Source: Actimicrobium sp035984655 (GTDB lineage Bacteria; Pseudomonadota; Gammaproteobacteria; Burkholderiales; Burkholderiaceae_D). Taken from it: a stretch of 64,000 nt of DNA. Made by a program: the position numbers and the translations under genes. The stretch spans positions 124,001 to 188,000 of the forward strand of contig NZ_JAXCHT010000003.1 in assembly GCF_035984655.1 (NCBI RefSeq). The letters are read 5' to 3'. The notes under the pieces are model-generated. The model searched no databases, had not been told where the DNA came from, and worked only from the letters and a program-made list of their open reading frames with translations. Position 1 is the first letter of the stretch. Each line of letters starts with the position of its first letter. Shown piece after piece: positions 1 to 8,312 of this stretch.

Positions 1-114
1 ATCGGACAGCTTTTCAATCGACGGTTCCAGCGCGTTGATCTCGCGGACCGTTTTTTGGTATTGCTTGAGCAGGCGCTGGTTGCGGCTACCGAAAATCTGA
101 GTCAGTAATGACAT
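1..114 (-). CDS. secA: Protein translocase subunit SecA (N-terminal fragment, cut by window edge)
   Basis: The first 38 codons are visible and begin MSLLTQIFGSRNQRLLKQYQ, the usual SecA N-terminus with its conserved helix before the first nucleotide-binding fold. SecA is the ATPase motor that drives preproteins through SecYEG at the inner membrane. The rest of the gene lies outside the window. The start is the ATG read from 114; no strong Shine-Dalgarno sequence is visible. The M23 peptidase gene upstream on the same strand is the expected neighbour in Burkholderiales. Confidence 0.93.
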   Translation of the reverse strand, partial: MSLLTQIFGSRNQRLLKQYQKTVREINALEPSIEKLSD

Positions 115-270
115 GCTTGGATTCTAAAAAAAGCGCCGTCAAACACGCCAGCGCAGGGCAACACCCGGCGCAAGCGGAACGGACAAGGGCTAAAAGAGAC
201 GGAGTTTATCATGCGACCCCTGCCAAGTTGGGGTAACCGCCCGGTAAACAATAGCCATCTGCCAAGTGGA

Positions 271-1233
271 CTACTTCTGCGTGACCAAGGGCACGCGTCC
301 CTGGTCGGCGCCGGCAATGAGGAATTTGTGCGGGTCCTGCTGCACGCCTTTGACCAGCACCTCGAAATGCAGGTGCGAACCGGTCGAGCGCCCGGTCGAT
401 CCAATGTCGGCAACGTACTGGCCGCGCTGGACGATATCACCGACTTTTGCCAGCAAGCGGGACGCATGCGCATAGCGCGTCACGATCTCGTTGCCGTGGT
501 CAATCTCCAGCATGTTGCCAAACTGATGATGAAATTCCGCCGCAATGACCACGCCGCCAGCGGCAGCGATGATGTGCGTTCCGGTCGGCGCAGGAAAGTC
601 GATCCCCTCATGAAACGCACTGTGGCCGGTGAAGGGGTCAAAACGCCAGCCAAAACCGGAGGCGTTATAACTGACATTGACGGGCTGGATGGTTGGCAGC
701 AGCTTCGAGCGGATCTTGTCGAACATAAGCGTGGTTTCCACCACATTCATGTAGTCGGAACGGTGTTCGACATCGACCGCCAGTGCGTCCAGCGCACTTT
801 GAAATGCACTCAGGGTCAGTTCGGGCGGGCGCGGGCGCAACCGGTTGGCGGGCTCGGAACCACCGCGACCGGGCAATTCCTTGAAATTGAATTCTTCCGG
901 CTTGACCCCGGACAGCCCTTGCACACGCTCGCCCAAGGCATCCAGACGCATCAACTGGGCCTGCATCTCGCCGAGCTTGATGGCCATCGCGGCGAGATTT
1001 TCCTTCAGATACTTGTCTTTTTTGCCGGCGTCGTCCGGGCTGGCCGAGGACAACATATTTTGCAGGAAGGGCAACTTCAGTTCGGTGGCGTGGGTGAGCG
1101 CAATCCAGGTTAGCAGGCTGGAACACAACACCAGCGCCACCAGCGCCACCACACCACCGACCAGCCAGTGCCGGTACGTCAGCGTGATGGATCGGGCCTT
1201 GGTAAAACGGGGGTGCAACAAAATGATTTGCAT
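271..1233 (-). CDS. M23 (LytM-type) metallopeptidase, membrane anchored
   Basis: This 320-residue protein has an N-terminal transmembrane segment (about 23-46), a probably coiled-coil periplasmic stretch (about 70-105) and a C-terminal LytM domain. The zinc-site signature is intact: His208-x3-Asp212 and the HLH motif at 287-289. Such proteins either cut peptidoglycan cross-bridges or, when degenerate, activate amidases; the intact ligands favour an active endopeptidase, which is inference. It lies directly upstream of secA, the usual arrangement in Burkholderiales, and is divergent from the DUF721 gene with 61 bp between them. Confidence 0.9.
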   Translation of the reverse strand: MQIILLHPRFTKARSITLTYRHWLVGGVVALVALVLCSSLLTWIALTHATELKLPFLQNMLSSASPDDAGKKDKYLKENLAAMAIKLGEMQAQLMRLDALGERVQGLSGVKPEEFNFKELPGRGGSEPANRLRPRPPELTLSAFQSALDALAVDVEHRSDYMNVVETTLMFDKIRSKLLPTIQPVNVSYNASGFGWRFDPFTGHSAFHEGIDFPAPTGTHIIAAAGGVVIAAEFHHQFGNMLEIDHGNEIVTRYAHASRLLAKVGDIVQRGQYVADIGSTGRSTGSHLHFEVLVKGVQQDPHKFLIAGADQGRVPLVTQK

Positions 1234-1294
1234 CTCGACTCCGTTCGCTGGCTTGCGTGAATCTGGTGTGCCAATGCTGTGCTAAGGTTGCGCG

Positions 1295-1786
1295 ATGACG
1301 CGCCCTTCCACATTTGTTCCATTCAAAACCGGCTCACGCCAGCCGCCAACGCCCAAGGGTGCCGCGGATTTTTTGCGCGGAAATGACAAAATGGCAGCAT
1401 TGCTGCCGTCAGTCACGCGAATGATGGCGCTGCAAAACGATTGCGCGGCTTCCCTGCCGTCGATGTTCAGTGCCTGCGGCGTCCTGCAGTTCGAATCGGG
1501 GCAGTTGGTGCTGTCCACGCCCAACGCTGCGCTGGCGTCGAAGCTCAAACAGCAACTCCCGAAATTACAGGACGGATTGCAGAAGTGCGGGTGGCAGGTT
1601 AATGCAATCCGTCTCAAAGTGCAAGTTGGCCCCCCACTCGAAAAACCGGCGCCTGTCAAGCAGTTGAAGCTGCCTGATCCGGCGATATCTGCCCTGACCG
1701 AACTGGAAACGCTGCTGGAGAATTCACCGCGCAATGCGACGCTGCTGGCGGCCATCCATGCACTGGTAAAACGTCCGCGGGCCTGA
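1295..1786 (+). CDS. DUF721 domain protein (DciA-like family)
   Basis: This 163-residue soluble protein has the DUF721 pattern: a central beta-rich block of the type 'GQLVLSTPNAALASKLKQ' (about 70-90), the part shared with DciA helicase loaders. In Burkholderiales a DUF721 gene usually sits between lpxC and the M23 peptidase/secA pair, and it does so here apart from two LPS genes placed between it and lpxC. DciA-type proteins interact with the replicative helicase DnaB, but short betaproteobacterial versions have not all been tested, so function is left open. The start at 1295 gives a normal family length. Confidence 0.8.
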   Translation: MTRPSTFVPFKTGSRQPPTPKGAADFLRGNDKMAALLPSVTRMMALQNDCAASLPSMFSACGVLQFESGQLVLSTPNAALASKLKQQLPKLQDGLQKCGWQVNAIRLKVQVGPPLEKPAPVKQLKLPDPAISALTELETLLENSPRNATLLAAIHALVKRPRA

Positions 1787-2013
1787 GGGTCATGTTCCCG
1801 GCCAATTGTTGCGGCAGAACAGCCAAAGTTACGTGCCTGCTGGGGTTGCATTAGCGATACGGTTATACTCTCGCTCCAGCAACAGCGTTTGCTGCGTCGG
1901 CCCACGAGCGGCCACGCGCAAGGGAAAACGCGATTGATCAATAACGTAGCAGTCAGGTTTGGCCATCGTCGCAGCACCTGCGCCGGCAAACTGTCGTTTG
2001 AAAGAGCATTCGA

Positions 2014-3264
2014 GTGCATCAAATAAAAAAATCAGGCACCCTTTCGCAATCGATCATCGCATGGCTGTTGTTCCTGTACCCGGTTTCACTCGCGGTCAAC
2101 AAGACGATGAACGATGTTGTCTCGGTGGCGATCTTTCTCTTTGCCTGCCTGTTCCTGTTGTCGCATGGCGCCGCCCTGAAATCCTGCCTTGCGCGCGCGC
2201 GCTGGCTGTGGGTTGGTGCGCTGTGTTTGCCGCTGGCGCTGGCGATCGTCCAGCATTTCGTCCTGCAGCCGCCGCTGCAACTGCGCGACATGGATGACCT
2301 GTCGCGCTTCTTTGCCTGCATTCCGGTGTACTTTGCGCTGCTGATCCTGCATCCCCGCATTCGGCCCTTCCTGTGGGGCTGCCTGTTCTTTACCGTCTAT
2401 ACGGTGCCATTGATGCTCTGGCATTTGCATGTGATGGGTCTGGAGCGCGGCATTCTTCCCAATGGTTTCGTCGGAATCATTCCGCACACCTCGCTGGCGC
2501 TGATTCTGGGAACACTGGCGCTGACCCTGCTGGTCCAGGCCGACGGCACGATACGCAAGCGCGCCCTGGCGCTGCTGCTCATCGGCTGCACGTTTAGCGT
2601 GCCGCTGCTGACACAAACCCGCAGCGGTCTGCTGCTGGCACTTTGCCTCGGCGTGATGGTGTGGGCTCTGTTGCCGAACAAACGCCTGAAGGCACTGGTC
2701 TGCGGCACCATTGTTGCGCTGGCAATCATTCTGGTAGTGGTCACCAACAACGTGTTGTGGCCGCGCCCGGATCAGACCCTGGCGGAAATCGAGCAGTACG
2801 CGACCCAGGATCGCGGGGTGCTAACCTCGACGACAACCCGCATCGAGCTATGGCGCTTTGCCGGCAAAATGTTCGCGGCCCATCCGCTGCTCGGCGTTGG
2901 CAATCACCGCTTTCGGTCGGAGCTGTCGGTGTTCCAGGCCACGGGGAAGACCCCGTCCGATCTGGCCGTCTACTCGCATCCCCACAATGAATTCTTGAAG
3001 GCGGCGGCCGAGGGCGGTCTGTTCGGCGCGCTCGGATTGGGGCTGCTGTATTTCGTCCCGCTGGCTGCCGCCCGGCGCCAGTATTTCCGCGCGCCGTCGG
3101 CGGCCAACCCGGCCTTGCTGGTTATCGTGGTGGCGATGGGATTCCTGATCGCCGGGCTGGTCGATGTCGTGCTGATCTGGCGCCCGACGATCATGTTTTA
3201 TGGCCTGGTGATCAGCCTGTTGCTGGTAAAGATGGATCGCGCCGCGGAGCAGGTACCGGCATGA
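2014..3264 (+). CDS. O-antigen ligase / Wzy family membrane protein
   Basis: This 416-residue protein has about ten to twelve hydrophobic segments and one large periplasmic loop late in the chain (about 250-330) with Arg/His-containing motifs (the region around 'HPLLGVGNHRFR' and 'YSHPHNEFL'), typical of the Wzy_C/WaaL fold. WaaL joins undecaprenyl-linked polysaccharide to lipid A-core at the periplasmic face; Wzy polymerises O units. WaaL is favoured because the next gene is an LPS glycosyltransferase and lpxC follows, but sequence alone does not separate the two. The stop overlaps the next start by 4 bp (ATGA at 3261-3264), so the pair is an operon. Confidence 0.83.
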   Translation: MHQIKKSGTLSQSIIAWLLFLYPVSLAVNKTMNDVVSVAIFLFACLFLLSHGAALKSCLARARWLWVGALCLPLALAIVQHFVLQPPLQLRDMDDLSRFFACIPVYFALLILHPRIRPFLWGCLFFTVYTVPLMLWHLHVMGLERGILPNGFVGIIPHTSLALILGTLALTLLVQADGTIRKRALALLLIGCTFSVPLLTQTRSGLLLALCLGVMVWALLPNKRLKALVCGTIVALAIILVVVTNNVLWPRPDQTLAEIEQYATQDRGVLTSTTTRIELWRFAGKMFAAHPLLGVGNHRFRSELSVFQATGKTPSDLAVYSHPHNEFLKAAAEGGLFGALGLGLLYFVPLAAARRQYFRAPSAANPALLVIVVAMGFLIAGLVDVVLIWRPTIMFYGLVISLLLVKMDRAAEQVPA

Positions 3265-4010
3265 TTGTGGTGCATTGCATTTCGCTGCCCGAGCAGCATG
3301 ACCGGCGTGCCTTCATGCAGCGCCAGTTTGAACAGCTCGGGGTGGCGTCCCGGTTTTTCGACGCGATCCGGGTCAACCTGAACGACGGCTGGCCCGACCT
3401 CTATGCGCGCCGGCAACGGCTGGCCCAAAGCGGCGTCGATCTGCGCGCCGGCGAGATGGGCTGCTATCTGAGCCATCGCGGCGTGTGGGCGGAGTTTCTG
3501 GCTGGCGCGGACGAGATTTGCCTGGTGCTGGAGGATGATGTTGGCCTCAAGCCCGACTTCGTCGCGGTGGTGGAGGCCTTGTGCGCCGCGCCGCAACAGT
3601 GGCAGTTCGTGCGGCTGTTCGCGATGTTTCCGAAACCGGCGTTTCCGGTCATGCGCCTCACCGGCGACCATGTTCTGGTTGACTATCTGGCGCAGCCCAA
3701 CGGCACCCAGGGATACCTGATCAACCGCGCGGCGGCGCAGCGTTTGCTGCACTACACCGAATCCATGTCGGCCGCGATTGACACGACCCTCGACCGCGAC
3801 TGGGACCATGGCGTCGAAATCCGCGGCATCGAACCGGCCGTGCTGACCCACGATGAAGCCTTCGAGACAACCCTTGGCCCTGCTGGCAAGGCGCGCCTGT
3901 CACTGGGTCAGAAACTCCTGCGCGAATGGCATCGCATCGGTCCCAATCTGCGCAAGGAAATCTGGCGCGCCCAAAAGTCCAGGCGGCTGCGCTCCCTGCA
4001 GGCCGATTAG
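3261..4010 (+). CDS. Glycosyltransferase family 25 (LPS/LOS sugar transferase)
   Basis: This 249-residue protein has GT25 hallmarks: an N-terminal strand-turn of the type 'VHCISLPEQHDRRAFM', a 'GEMGCYLSHRGVW' segment near residue 72, and the 'LVLEDDV' acidic motif near 90 that binds the metal-nucleotide sugar. Members such as LgtB/LpsA-type enzymes add galactose or glucose to the LPS core in the cytoplasm. It is translationally coupled to the upstream ligase-like gene. Its last 4 bp overlap the 3' end of lpxC on the other strand, so no terminator fits between the convergent genes. Donor and acceptor sugars cannot be read from the sequence. Confidence 0.86.
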   Translation: MIVVHCISLPEQHDRRAFMQRQFEQLGVASRFFDAIRVNLNDGWPDLYARRQRLAQSGVDLRAGEMGCYLSHRGVWAEFLAGADEICLVLEDDVGLKPDFVAVVEALCAAPQQWQFVRLFAMFPKPAFPVMRLTGDHVLVDYLAQPNGTQGYLINRAAAQRLLHYTESMSAAIDTTLDRDWDHGVEIRGIEPAVLTHDEAFETTLGPAGKARLSLGQKLLREWHRIGPNLRKEIWRAQKSRRLRSLQAD

Positions 4011-4942
4011 TTACGCGCCCACTCCTGCGCCGCTTGACGGACGTAGGTGCTAGGCGCGTTCTCAAGATCGTCGAAGCTGACGATCTCGTAGGCCTCCGGT
4101 TGCGCCAGCAGCGCACGCAACAATTGATTGTTCAGGCCATGCCCGGACTTGTGCGCCACATAGCTGGCCAGCAGCGGATGGCCGATCAGATACAGGTCGC
4201 CAATCGCATCGAGGATCTTGTGGCGGACGAACTCGTTGTCGTAACGCAGGCCATCCGAATTCAGGATGCGGTACTCATCCATCACGATCGCGTTTTCGAG
4301 CGAGCCGCCGCGCGCCAGGCCAATCCCACGCAACATCTCGACATCCTGCATGAAGCCGAAGGTGCGCGCGCGCGAGATTTCCTTGACATAGGAGTCGAGG
4401 CCGAAATCGACTTCGGCGGTCTGGCCGGTGCCATCCACGGCAGGATGGTTGAATTCGATGAAAAACTTCAGCTTGAAGCCGTTCAGCGGTTCCAGCCGCG
4501 CCCACTTGCGCTGGGCGCCCTCGCCCTCGGAGACTTCGACGACCTGTTTGATGCGGATGAATTTCTTGGCGACGTTCTGTTCCTGCAGGCCGGCCTGCTG
4601 CAGCAGGAATACGAACGATGACGCCGAACCGTCCATGATCGGAATTTCTTCGGCCGTCACGTCGACATACAGATTGTCGATGCCCAGGCCGGCGCAGGCT
4701 GACATCAGGTGTTCGACCGTCGAGACCTTGACACCATTGTTGTTCAGCGTCGAGGCCATGCGCGTATCGCCCACGCCCACTGCGCTGGCCGGCAGATCGA
4801 CGGCCGGATCGAGGTCGACGCGCCGGAAGATGATGCCGGTGTCGGGTGCAGCAGGGCGCAAGGTGAGCGCGACCTTGGTGCCGGAGTGCAGGCCGACGCC
4901 GACGGTATGGACCAGCTGCTTGACGGTGCGTTGTTTTAACAT
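4007..4942 (-). CDS. lpxC: UDP-3-O-acyl-N-acetylglucosamine deacetylase
   Basis: LpxC removes the N-acetyl group from UDP-3-O-acyl-GlcNAc, the committed step of lipid A synthesis, in the cytoplasm. The 311-residue chain is full length and starts MLKQRTVKQL, matching the family N-terminus. The zinc-site motifs EHLM (78 is the His), HKILDAIGD and the catalytic SGHG loop are all present. It follows the dcw cluster and a peroxiredoxin gene, as in many Burkholderiales. No Shine-Dalgarno sequence precedes the ATG; instead a TATAAT lies 6 bp upstream (see promoter entry). Confidence 0.96.
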   Translation of the reverse strand: MLKQRTVKQLVHTVGVGLHSGTKVALTLRPAAPDTGIIFRRVDLDPAVDLPASAVGVGDTRMASTLNNNGVKVSTVEHLMSACAGLGIDNLYVDVTAEEIPIMDGSASSFVFLLQQAGLQEQNVAKKFIRIKQVVEVSEGEGAQRKWARLEPLNGFKLKFFIEFNHPAVDGTGQTAEVDFGLDSYVKEISRARTFGFMQDVEMLRGIGLARGGSLENAIVMDEYRILNSDGLRYDNEFVRHKILDAIGDLYLIGHPLLASYVAHKSGHGLNNQLLRALLAQPEAYEIVSFDDLENAPSTYVRQAAQEWARN

Positions 4943-4948
4943 GGCGCA

Positions 4949-4954
4949 ATTATA
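4949..4954 (-). promoter_or_regulatory. Candidate -10 element (TATAAT) just upstream of lpxC
   Basis: On the minus strand TATAAT is followed by TGCGCC and then the lpxC ATG. If used, transcription would begin at or within one or two bases of the start codon, giving a leaderless message. There is no convincing -35 hexamer at 16-18 bp, and no purine-rich ribosome binding site between this element and the ATG. This is a sequence match only. Confidence 0.4.
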
Positions 4955-5012
4955 GGGAAAAGACGAAACGAGTAGGTGGCCGGGTAGCCTGGATCTGCGT
5001 CATGGCGCACAC

Positions 5013-5039
5013 AAAAAAAATGGCGCATCGCTGCGCCAT
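5013..5039 (-). terminator. Rho-independent terminator of the peroxiredoxin gene
   Basis: Read on the minus strand, a 7-8 bp GC-rich stem (TGGCGCA / TGCGCCA with a 4-nt loop) is followed by eight T residues. It lies 18 bp after the peroxiredoxin stop codon and upstream of lpxC, so lpxC probably has its own promoter. Confidence 0.85.
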
Positions 5040-5057
5040 CGGTTGCGCAGTCCTGAA

Positions 5058-5564
5058 TCAGCCCAGTTGCGCCAGCAGGGTTTCGGCATTCGATACTTCG
5101 AACTTGCCGCCTTGCTCCACATTCAGTTGCTTGATAACACCATCGACCACCAGCATCGAATAGCGCTGCGAGCGTGTGCCCATGCCATGTTTGCTGAAAT
5201 CGGCATCCAGGCCAAGCGCCTTGGTATAGGTTGCGCTGCCATCGCCCATCATGCGAACGATGCCGGTGGCTTTCTGTTCGCGGCCCCAGGCGCCCATGAC
5301 GAACGCATCATTGACCGAGATGCACCAGATTTCATCGACGCCCTTGGCCTTGAACTCGGCCGCGTGCTGGATATAGCCCGGAACATGCTTGGCCGAACAG
5401 GTCGGCGTGTACGCGCCCGGCAAGCCGAAGATCGCAATGGTTTTGCCTTTGGTCAATTCAGCGACGTTGAATACGTTCGGGCCGAGTGAACAACCAGCCG
5501 ATTCGACTTCGATGAATTCAGCCAGGGAGCCTTCCGGCAGGTGATCGCCAATCTTGATTGTCAT
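5058..5564 (-). CDS. Prx5-type peroxiredoxin (AhpC/TSA family)
   Basis: This 168-residue thiol peroxidase reduces hydrogen peroxide and organic hydroperoxides. The peroxidatic cysteine lies in the motif PGAYTPTCS (about residues 49-57), diagnostic of the Prx5 group, whose reductant is usually glutathione/glutaredoxin or thioredoxin. No signal peptide is present, so it is cytoplasmic. A good ribosome binding site (GAAGGAAA) precedes the ATG. It sits between ftsZ and lpxC, has its own terminator, and follows a hairpin after ftsZ. Confidence 0.92.
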   Translation of the reverse strand: MTIKIGDHLPEGSLAEFIEVESAGCSLGPNVFNVAELTKGKTIAIFGLPGAYTPTCSAKHVPGYIQHAAEFKAKGVDEIWCISVNDAFVMGAWGREQKATGIVRMMGDGSATYTKALGLDADFSKHGMGTRSQRYSMLVVDGVIKQLNVEQGGKFEVSNAETLLAQLG

Positions 5565-5616
5565 GATGGTTTCCTTCGGTGGAGATGAATGGATGGCGGT
5601 GATGCTGCGCGCCGTG

Positions 5617-5641
5617 CCACGTCGACATGCCGCCGACGTGG
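5617..5641. other. Hairpin in the ftsZ-peroxiredoxin intergenic space
   Basis: CCACGTCG and CGACGTGG form a perfect 8-bp inverted repeat with a 9-nt loop inside the 144-bp gap after ftsZ. There is no T-run on either side, so it is at best a weak or Rho-assisted end of the dcw transcript, or a stabilising 3' hairpin. Confidence 0.4.
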
Positions 5642-5708
5642 TGTGCGCAGTATGCCTCGTTCCCCGATTGCGTGCAGCCAGCGGGGCCAGAGGCAGAGTC
5701 GACCCCGG

Positions 5709-6890
5709 TCAGTCCGCCTGCTTGCGCAGGAACGCCGGAATGTCGTAGGTTTCCATGCCATTCTTTTCCAGCGCCCGCACCGTTTCCGAGGCGGATTCGC
5801 GACGCCATACTGCCGGCGCCTTCAGACCATCGAACGAACCGGTCGATTTTCCGCTTTGAACCATGCCTGCGTGGGCAGTAATCGGCTCGTTGTGGGTGCC
5901 GGTGCGCAGCATCGGCGTTTGCACCAGCTGGACATTCTTGCGGCTGCGGCCCAGGCCGGTGGCAACCACCGTCACGCGGATATCGTCGCCCATCGTGTCG
6001 TCATACGCGATCCCTTGCGCGATCGATGCATCCGGCGCGGCGAAGGCACGCACGGTGGCCATGACTTCCTTGATTTCCTTGCCCTTGAGATTGCGGCTGG
6101 CGGTGACGTTGACCAGCACGCCACGCGCACCCGACAGGTCGATGCCGTCCAGCAGCGGCGAAGCGACCGCCTGTTCGGCAGCGATCCGCGCACGATCCAC
6201 GCCAGACGCCGTCGCCGTACCCATCATGGCCTTGCCCTGCTCGCCCATGATGGTCTTGACGTCGTTGAAGTCGACGTTGATATGACCCGGGACATTGATG
6301 ATCTCGGCAATCCCGGCGACGGCATTGTTGAGCACGTCATCGGCATGCTGCAGCCACTCGATCATGCTGTCGTCTTCGTAGATCTCTTCCAGTTTTTCAT
6401 TGAGGATGATGATCAGCGAGTCAACGTGCTGGGCCAGCGCTTCCAGACCTTCGTCGGCGATGTCCATGCACTTCTGGCCTTCGTACGAAAACGGCTTCGA
6501 GACCACCGCCACCGTCAGCGCGCCTTGTTCCTTGGCGATCTGCGCGATGATCGGCGCCGCACCGGTGCCGGTGCCGCCACCCATGCCGGCGGCGATGAAG
6601 ACCATGTGCGCGCCGCGCAATGCGTCTTCGATACGGCCGCGCGATTCTTCCGCCAGTTGCCGGCCGACCGCCGGCTTCATGCCTGCGCCCAGACCGGTTT
6701 CGCCGATCTGGATGATGTTGTGCGCTTTCGAGTTCTTCAGCGCCTGGGCGTCGGTATTGGCGGCGATGAATTCGACCCCCGAGACGCCCTTGTTGATCAT
6801 GTGCTGCACGGCGTTGCCACCAGCGCCGCCGATACCGACGACCTTGATCACCGTGCCCAGTGATGCGTTTTCAAGCAATTCGATTTCCAT
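5709..6890 (-). CDS. ftsZ: Cell division GTPase FtsZ
   Basis: FtsZ is the tubulin homologue that polymerises into the Z-ring at midcell. The 393-residue chain carries the GTP-binding signature GGGTGTG at residues 104-110, the N-terminal GIGGAGGNAV loop (19-27) and the C-terminal interaction peptide YDIPAFLRKQAD that binds FtsA and ZipA. The ATG is preceded by AAGGAA. Unlike most of its neighbours it is not overlapped by the upstream gene: 189 bp separate it from ftsA, with a large stem-loop close to the start, suggesting separate control of FtsZ dosage. Confidence 0.98.
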   Translation of the reverse strand: MEIELLENASLGTVIKVVGIGGAGGNAVQHMINKGVSGVEFIAANTDAQALKNSKAHNIIQIGETGLGAGMKPAVGRQLAEESRGRIEDALRGAHMVFIAAGMGGGTGTGAAPIIAQIAKEQGALTVAVVSKPFSYEGQKCMDIADEGLEALAQHVDSLIIILNEKLEEIYEDDSMIEWLQHADDVLNNAVAGIAEIINVPGHINVDFNDVKTIMGEQGKAMMGTATASGVDRARIAAEQAVASPLLDGIDLSGARGVLVNVTASRNLKGKEIKEVMATVRAFAAPDASIAQGIAYDDTMGDDIRVTVVATGLGRSRKNVQLVQTPMLRTGTHNEPITAHAGMVQSGKSTGSFDGLKAPAVWRRESASETVRALEKNGMETYDIPAFLRKQAD

Positions 6891-6907
6891 GGCGATTCCT
6901 TAAAGTA

Positions 6908-6959
6908 GGCAGTTTTCAGTCGCCAGGCATCACGTCTTGTGTGAAGCCTGGCAACTGCC
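6908..6959 (-). promoter_or_regulatory. Stem-loop in the ftsZ leader
   Basis: Two nested inverted repeats, GGCAGTT...AACTGCC and GCCAGGC...GCCTGGC, combine into a 14-bp stem with one 7-nt bulge and a 17-nt loop. It ends 18 bp upstream of the ftsZ start codon, just before its AAGGAA ribosome binding site. It lacks a following T-run on the minus strand, so it is not a simple terminator. A role in translation, mRNA stability or as a protein-binding site is inference. Confidence 0.5.
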
Positions 6960-7079
6960 AACTGCGGGTGATTCAAATAAAAAAGTTAATAACGTTTTGC
7001 GTGAAACGACCTCGTGCTGCGCTGACAATTTGACGCCGGCCGCTCCGGTCGCACTGACCGGATTGACCGACCCACGCGG

Positions 7080-8312
7080 TCAGAAATTCCCCAAAAACCA
7101 CTCCTTCATGCGCTGCCAGACGGCCTTCACCGAGCCATCCTGGCGGGTCACGACATGACCGCGCAAATACTGTTTCTTCGCTTCCAGCAGCAGGCCCAGC
7201 ACGGTCGCGTAACGCGGACTGCGCACGACGTCGGCGAGCTGGCCGCTGTACTCAGGCGTGCCCAGCCGGGCCGGCTTGAGGAAAATATCTTCGGCCAGTT
7301 CGACCATGCCCGGCATCATCGCCGAGCCACCGGTGAGCACGATGCCCGATGACAGCACCTCTTCGTAGCCGGATTCGCGCACTACCTGGTGCACCAGGGC
7401 GAACAGCTCTTCGATGCGCGGCTCGATCACGGCGGCCAGCGCCTGGCGCGACAGGGTGCGCGGTCCGCGATCACCGAGGCCCGGGACTTCGAGGGTTTCG
7501 CCGGGATCGGCCAGCACCTGCTTGGCGACGCCATAGCGCAGTTTGATTTCTTCGGCTTCGGAAGTCGGTGTGCGCAACGCCATCGCGATGTCGTTGGTGA
7601 TCTGGTCGCCGGCGATCGGGATCACTGCGGTATGGCGGATCGCGCCTTCGGTGAAGATGGCCACGTCGGTGGTGCCGCCGCCGATGTCGATGAGCACCAC
7701 GCCGAGTTCCTTTTCGTCCGGTGTCAGCACCGCATCGGCCGAGGCCATCGGTTGCAGGATCAGGTCCGATACTTCGAGACCGCAGCGACGCACGCACTTG
7801 ACGATGTTCTGCACCGCTGACACGGCGCCGGTGACGATGTGCACTTTGACTTCGAGTCGGATGCCGCTCATGCCGATTGGTTCACGCACGTCTTCCTGGT
7901 TGTCGACGATGAATTCCTGCGGCACCGTATGCAGCAATTGCTGGTCGGTCGGGATGTTGACGGCCTTCGCGGTTTCGATCACGCGCGCGACATCGGCCGC
8001 CGTCACTTCCTTGTCCTTGATGGCGACCATGCCACTGGAATTGAAGCTGCGGATATGACTGCCGGCGATGCCGGCGTAGACGTTGCGGATTTTGCAGTCG
8101 GCCATCAGCTCGGCTTCTTCCAGCGCGCGCTGAATCGATTCGACGGTCGCTTCGATATTGACGACCACGCCTTTCTTCAAACCTTTCGATTCGTGCTGGC
8201 CCAGTCCGATGACTTCGTGGCGTCCACTGGGCATCACCTCGGCAACGACGGCCACCACTTTGGAGGTGCCGATATCGAGTCCGACGATCAGGTTTTTTGC
8301 GTCTTTTGTCAT
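7080..8312 (-). CDS. ftsA: Cell division protein FtsA
   Basis: FtsA is the actin-like ATPase that tethers FtsZ to the membrane and recruits later division proteins. The chain starts MTKDAKNLIVGLDIGTSKVV, containing the phosphate-1 loop of the actin fold, and ends with the amphipathic membrane-targeting helix VWQRMKEWFLGNF. Length (410 aa) is normal. The reading frame is open a further 93 codons upstream inside ftsQ, but that part is not FtsA-like; the ATG at 8312 overlaps the ftsQ stop by 4 bp and is the expected coupled start. Confidence 0.97.
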   Translation of the reverse strand: MTKDAKNLIVGLDIGTSKVVAVVAEVMPSGRHEVIGLGQHESKGLKKGVVVNIEATVESIQRALEEAELMADCKIRNVYAGIAGSHIRSFNSSGMVAIKDKEVTAADVARVIETAKAVNIPTDQQLLHTVPQEFIVDNQEDVREPIGMSGIRLEVKVHIVTGAVSAVQNIVKCVRRCGLEVSDLILQPMASADAVLTPDEKELGVVLIDIGGGTTDVAIFTEGAIRHTAVIPIAGDQITNDIAMALRTPTSEAEEIKLRYGVAKQVLADPGETLEVPGLGDRGPRTLSRQALAAVIEPRIEELFALVHQVVRESGYEEVLSSGIVLTGGSAMMPGMVELAEDIFLKPARLGTPEYSGQLADVVRSPRYATVLGLLLEAKKQYLRGHVVTRQDGSVKAVWQRMKEWFLGNF

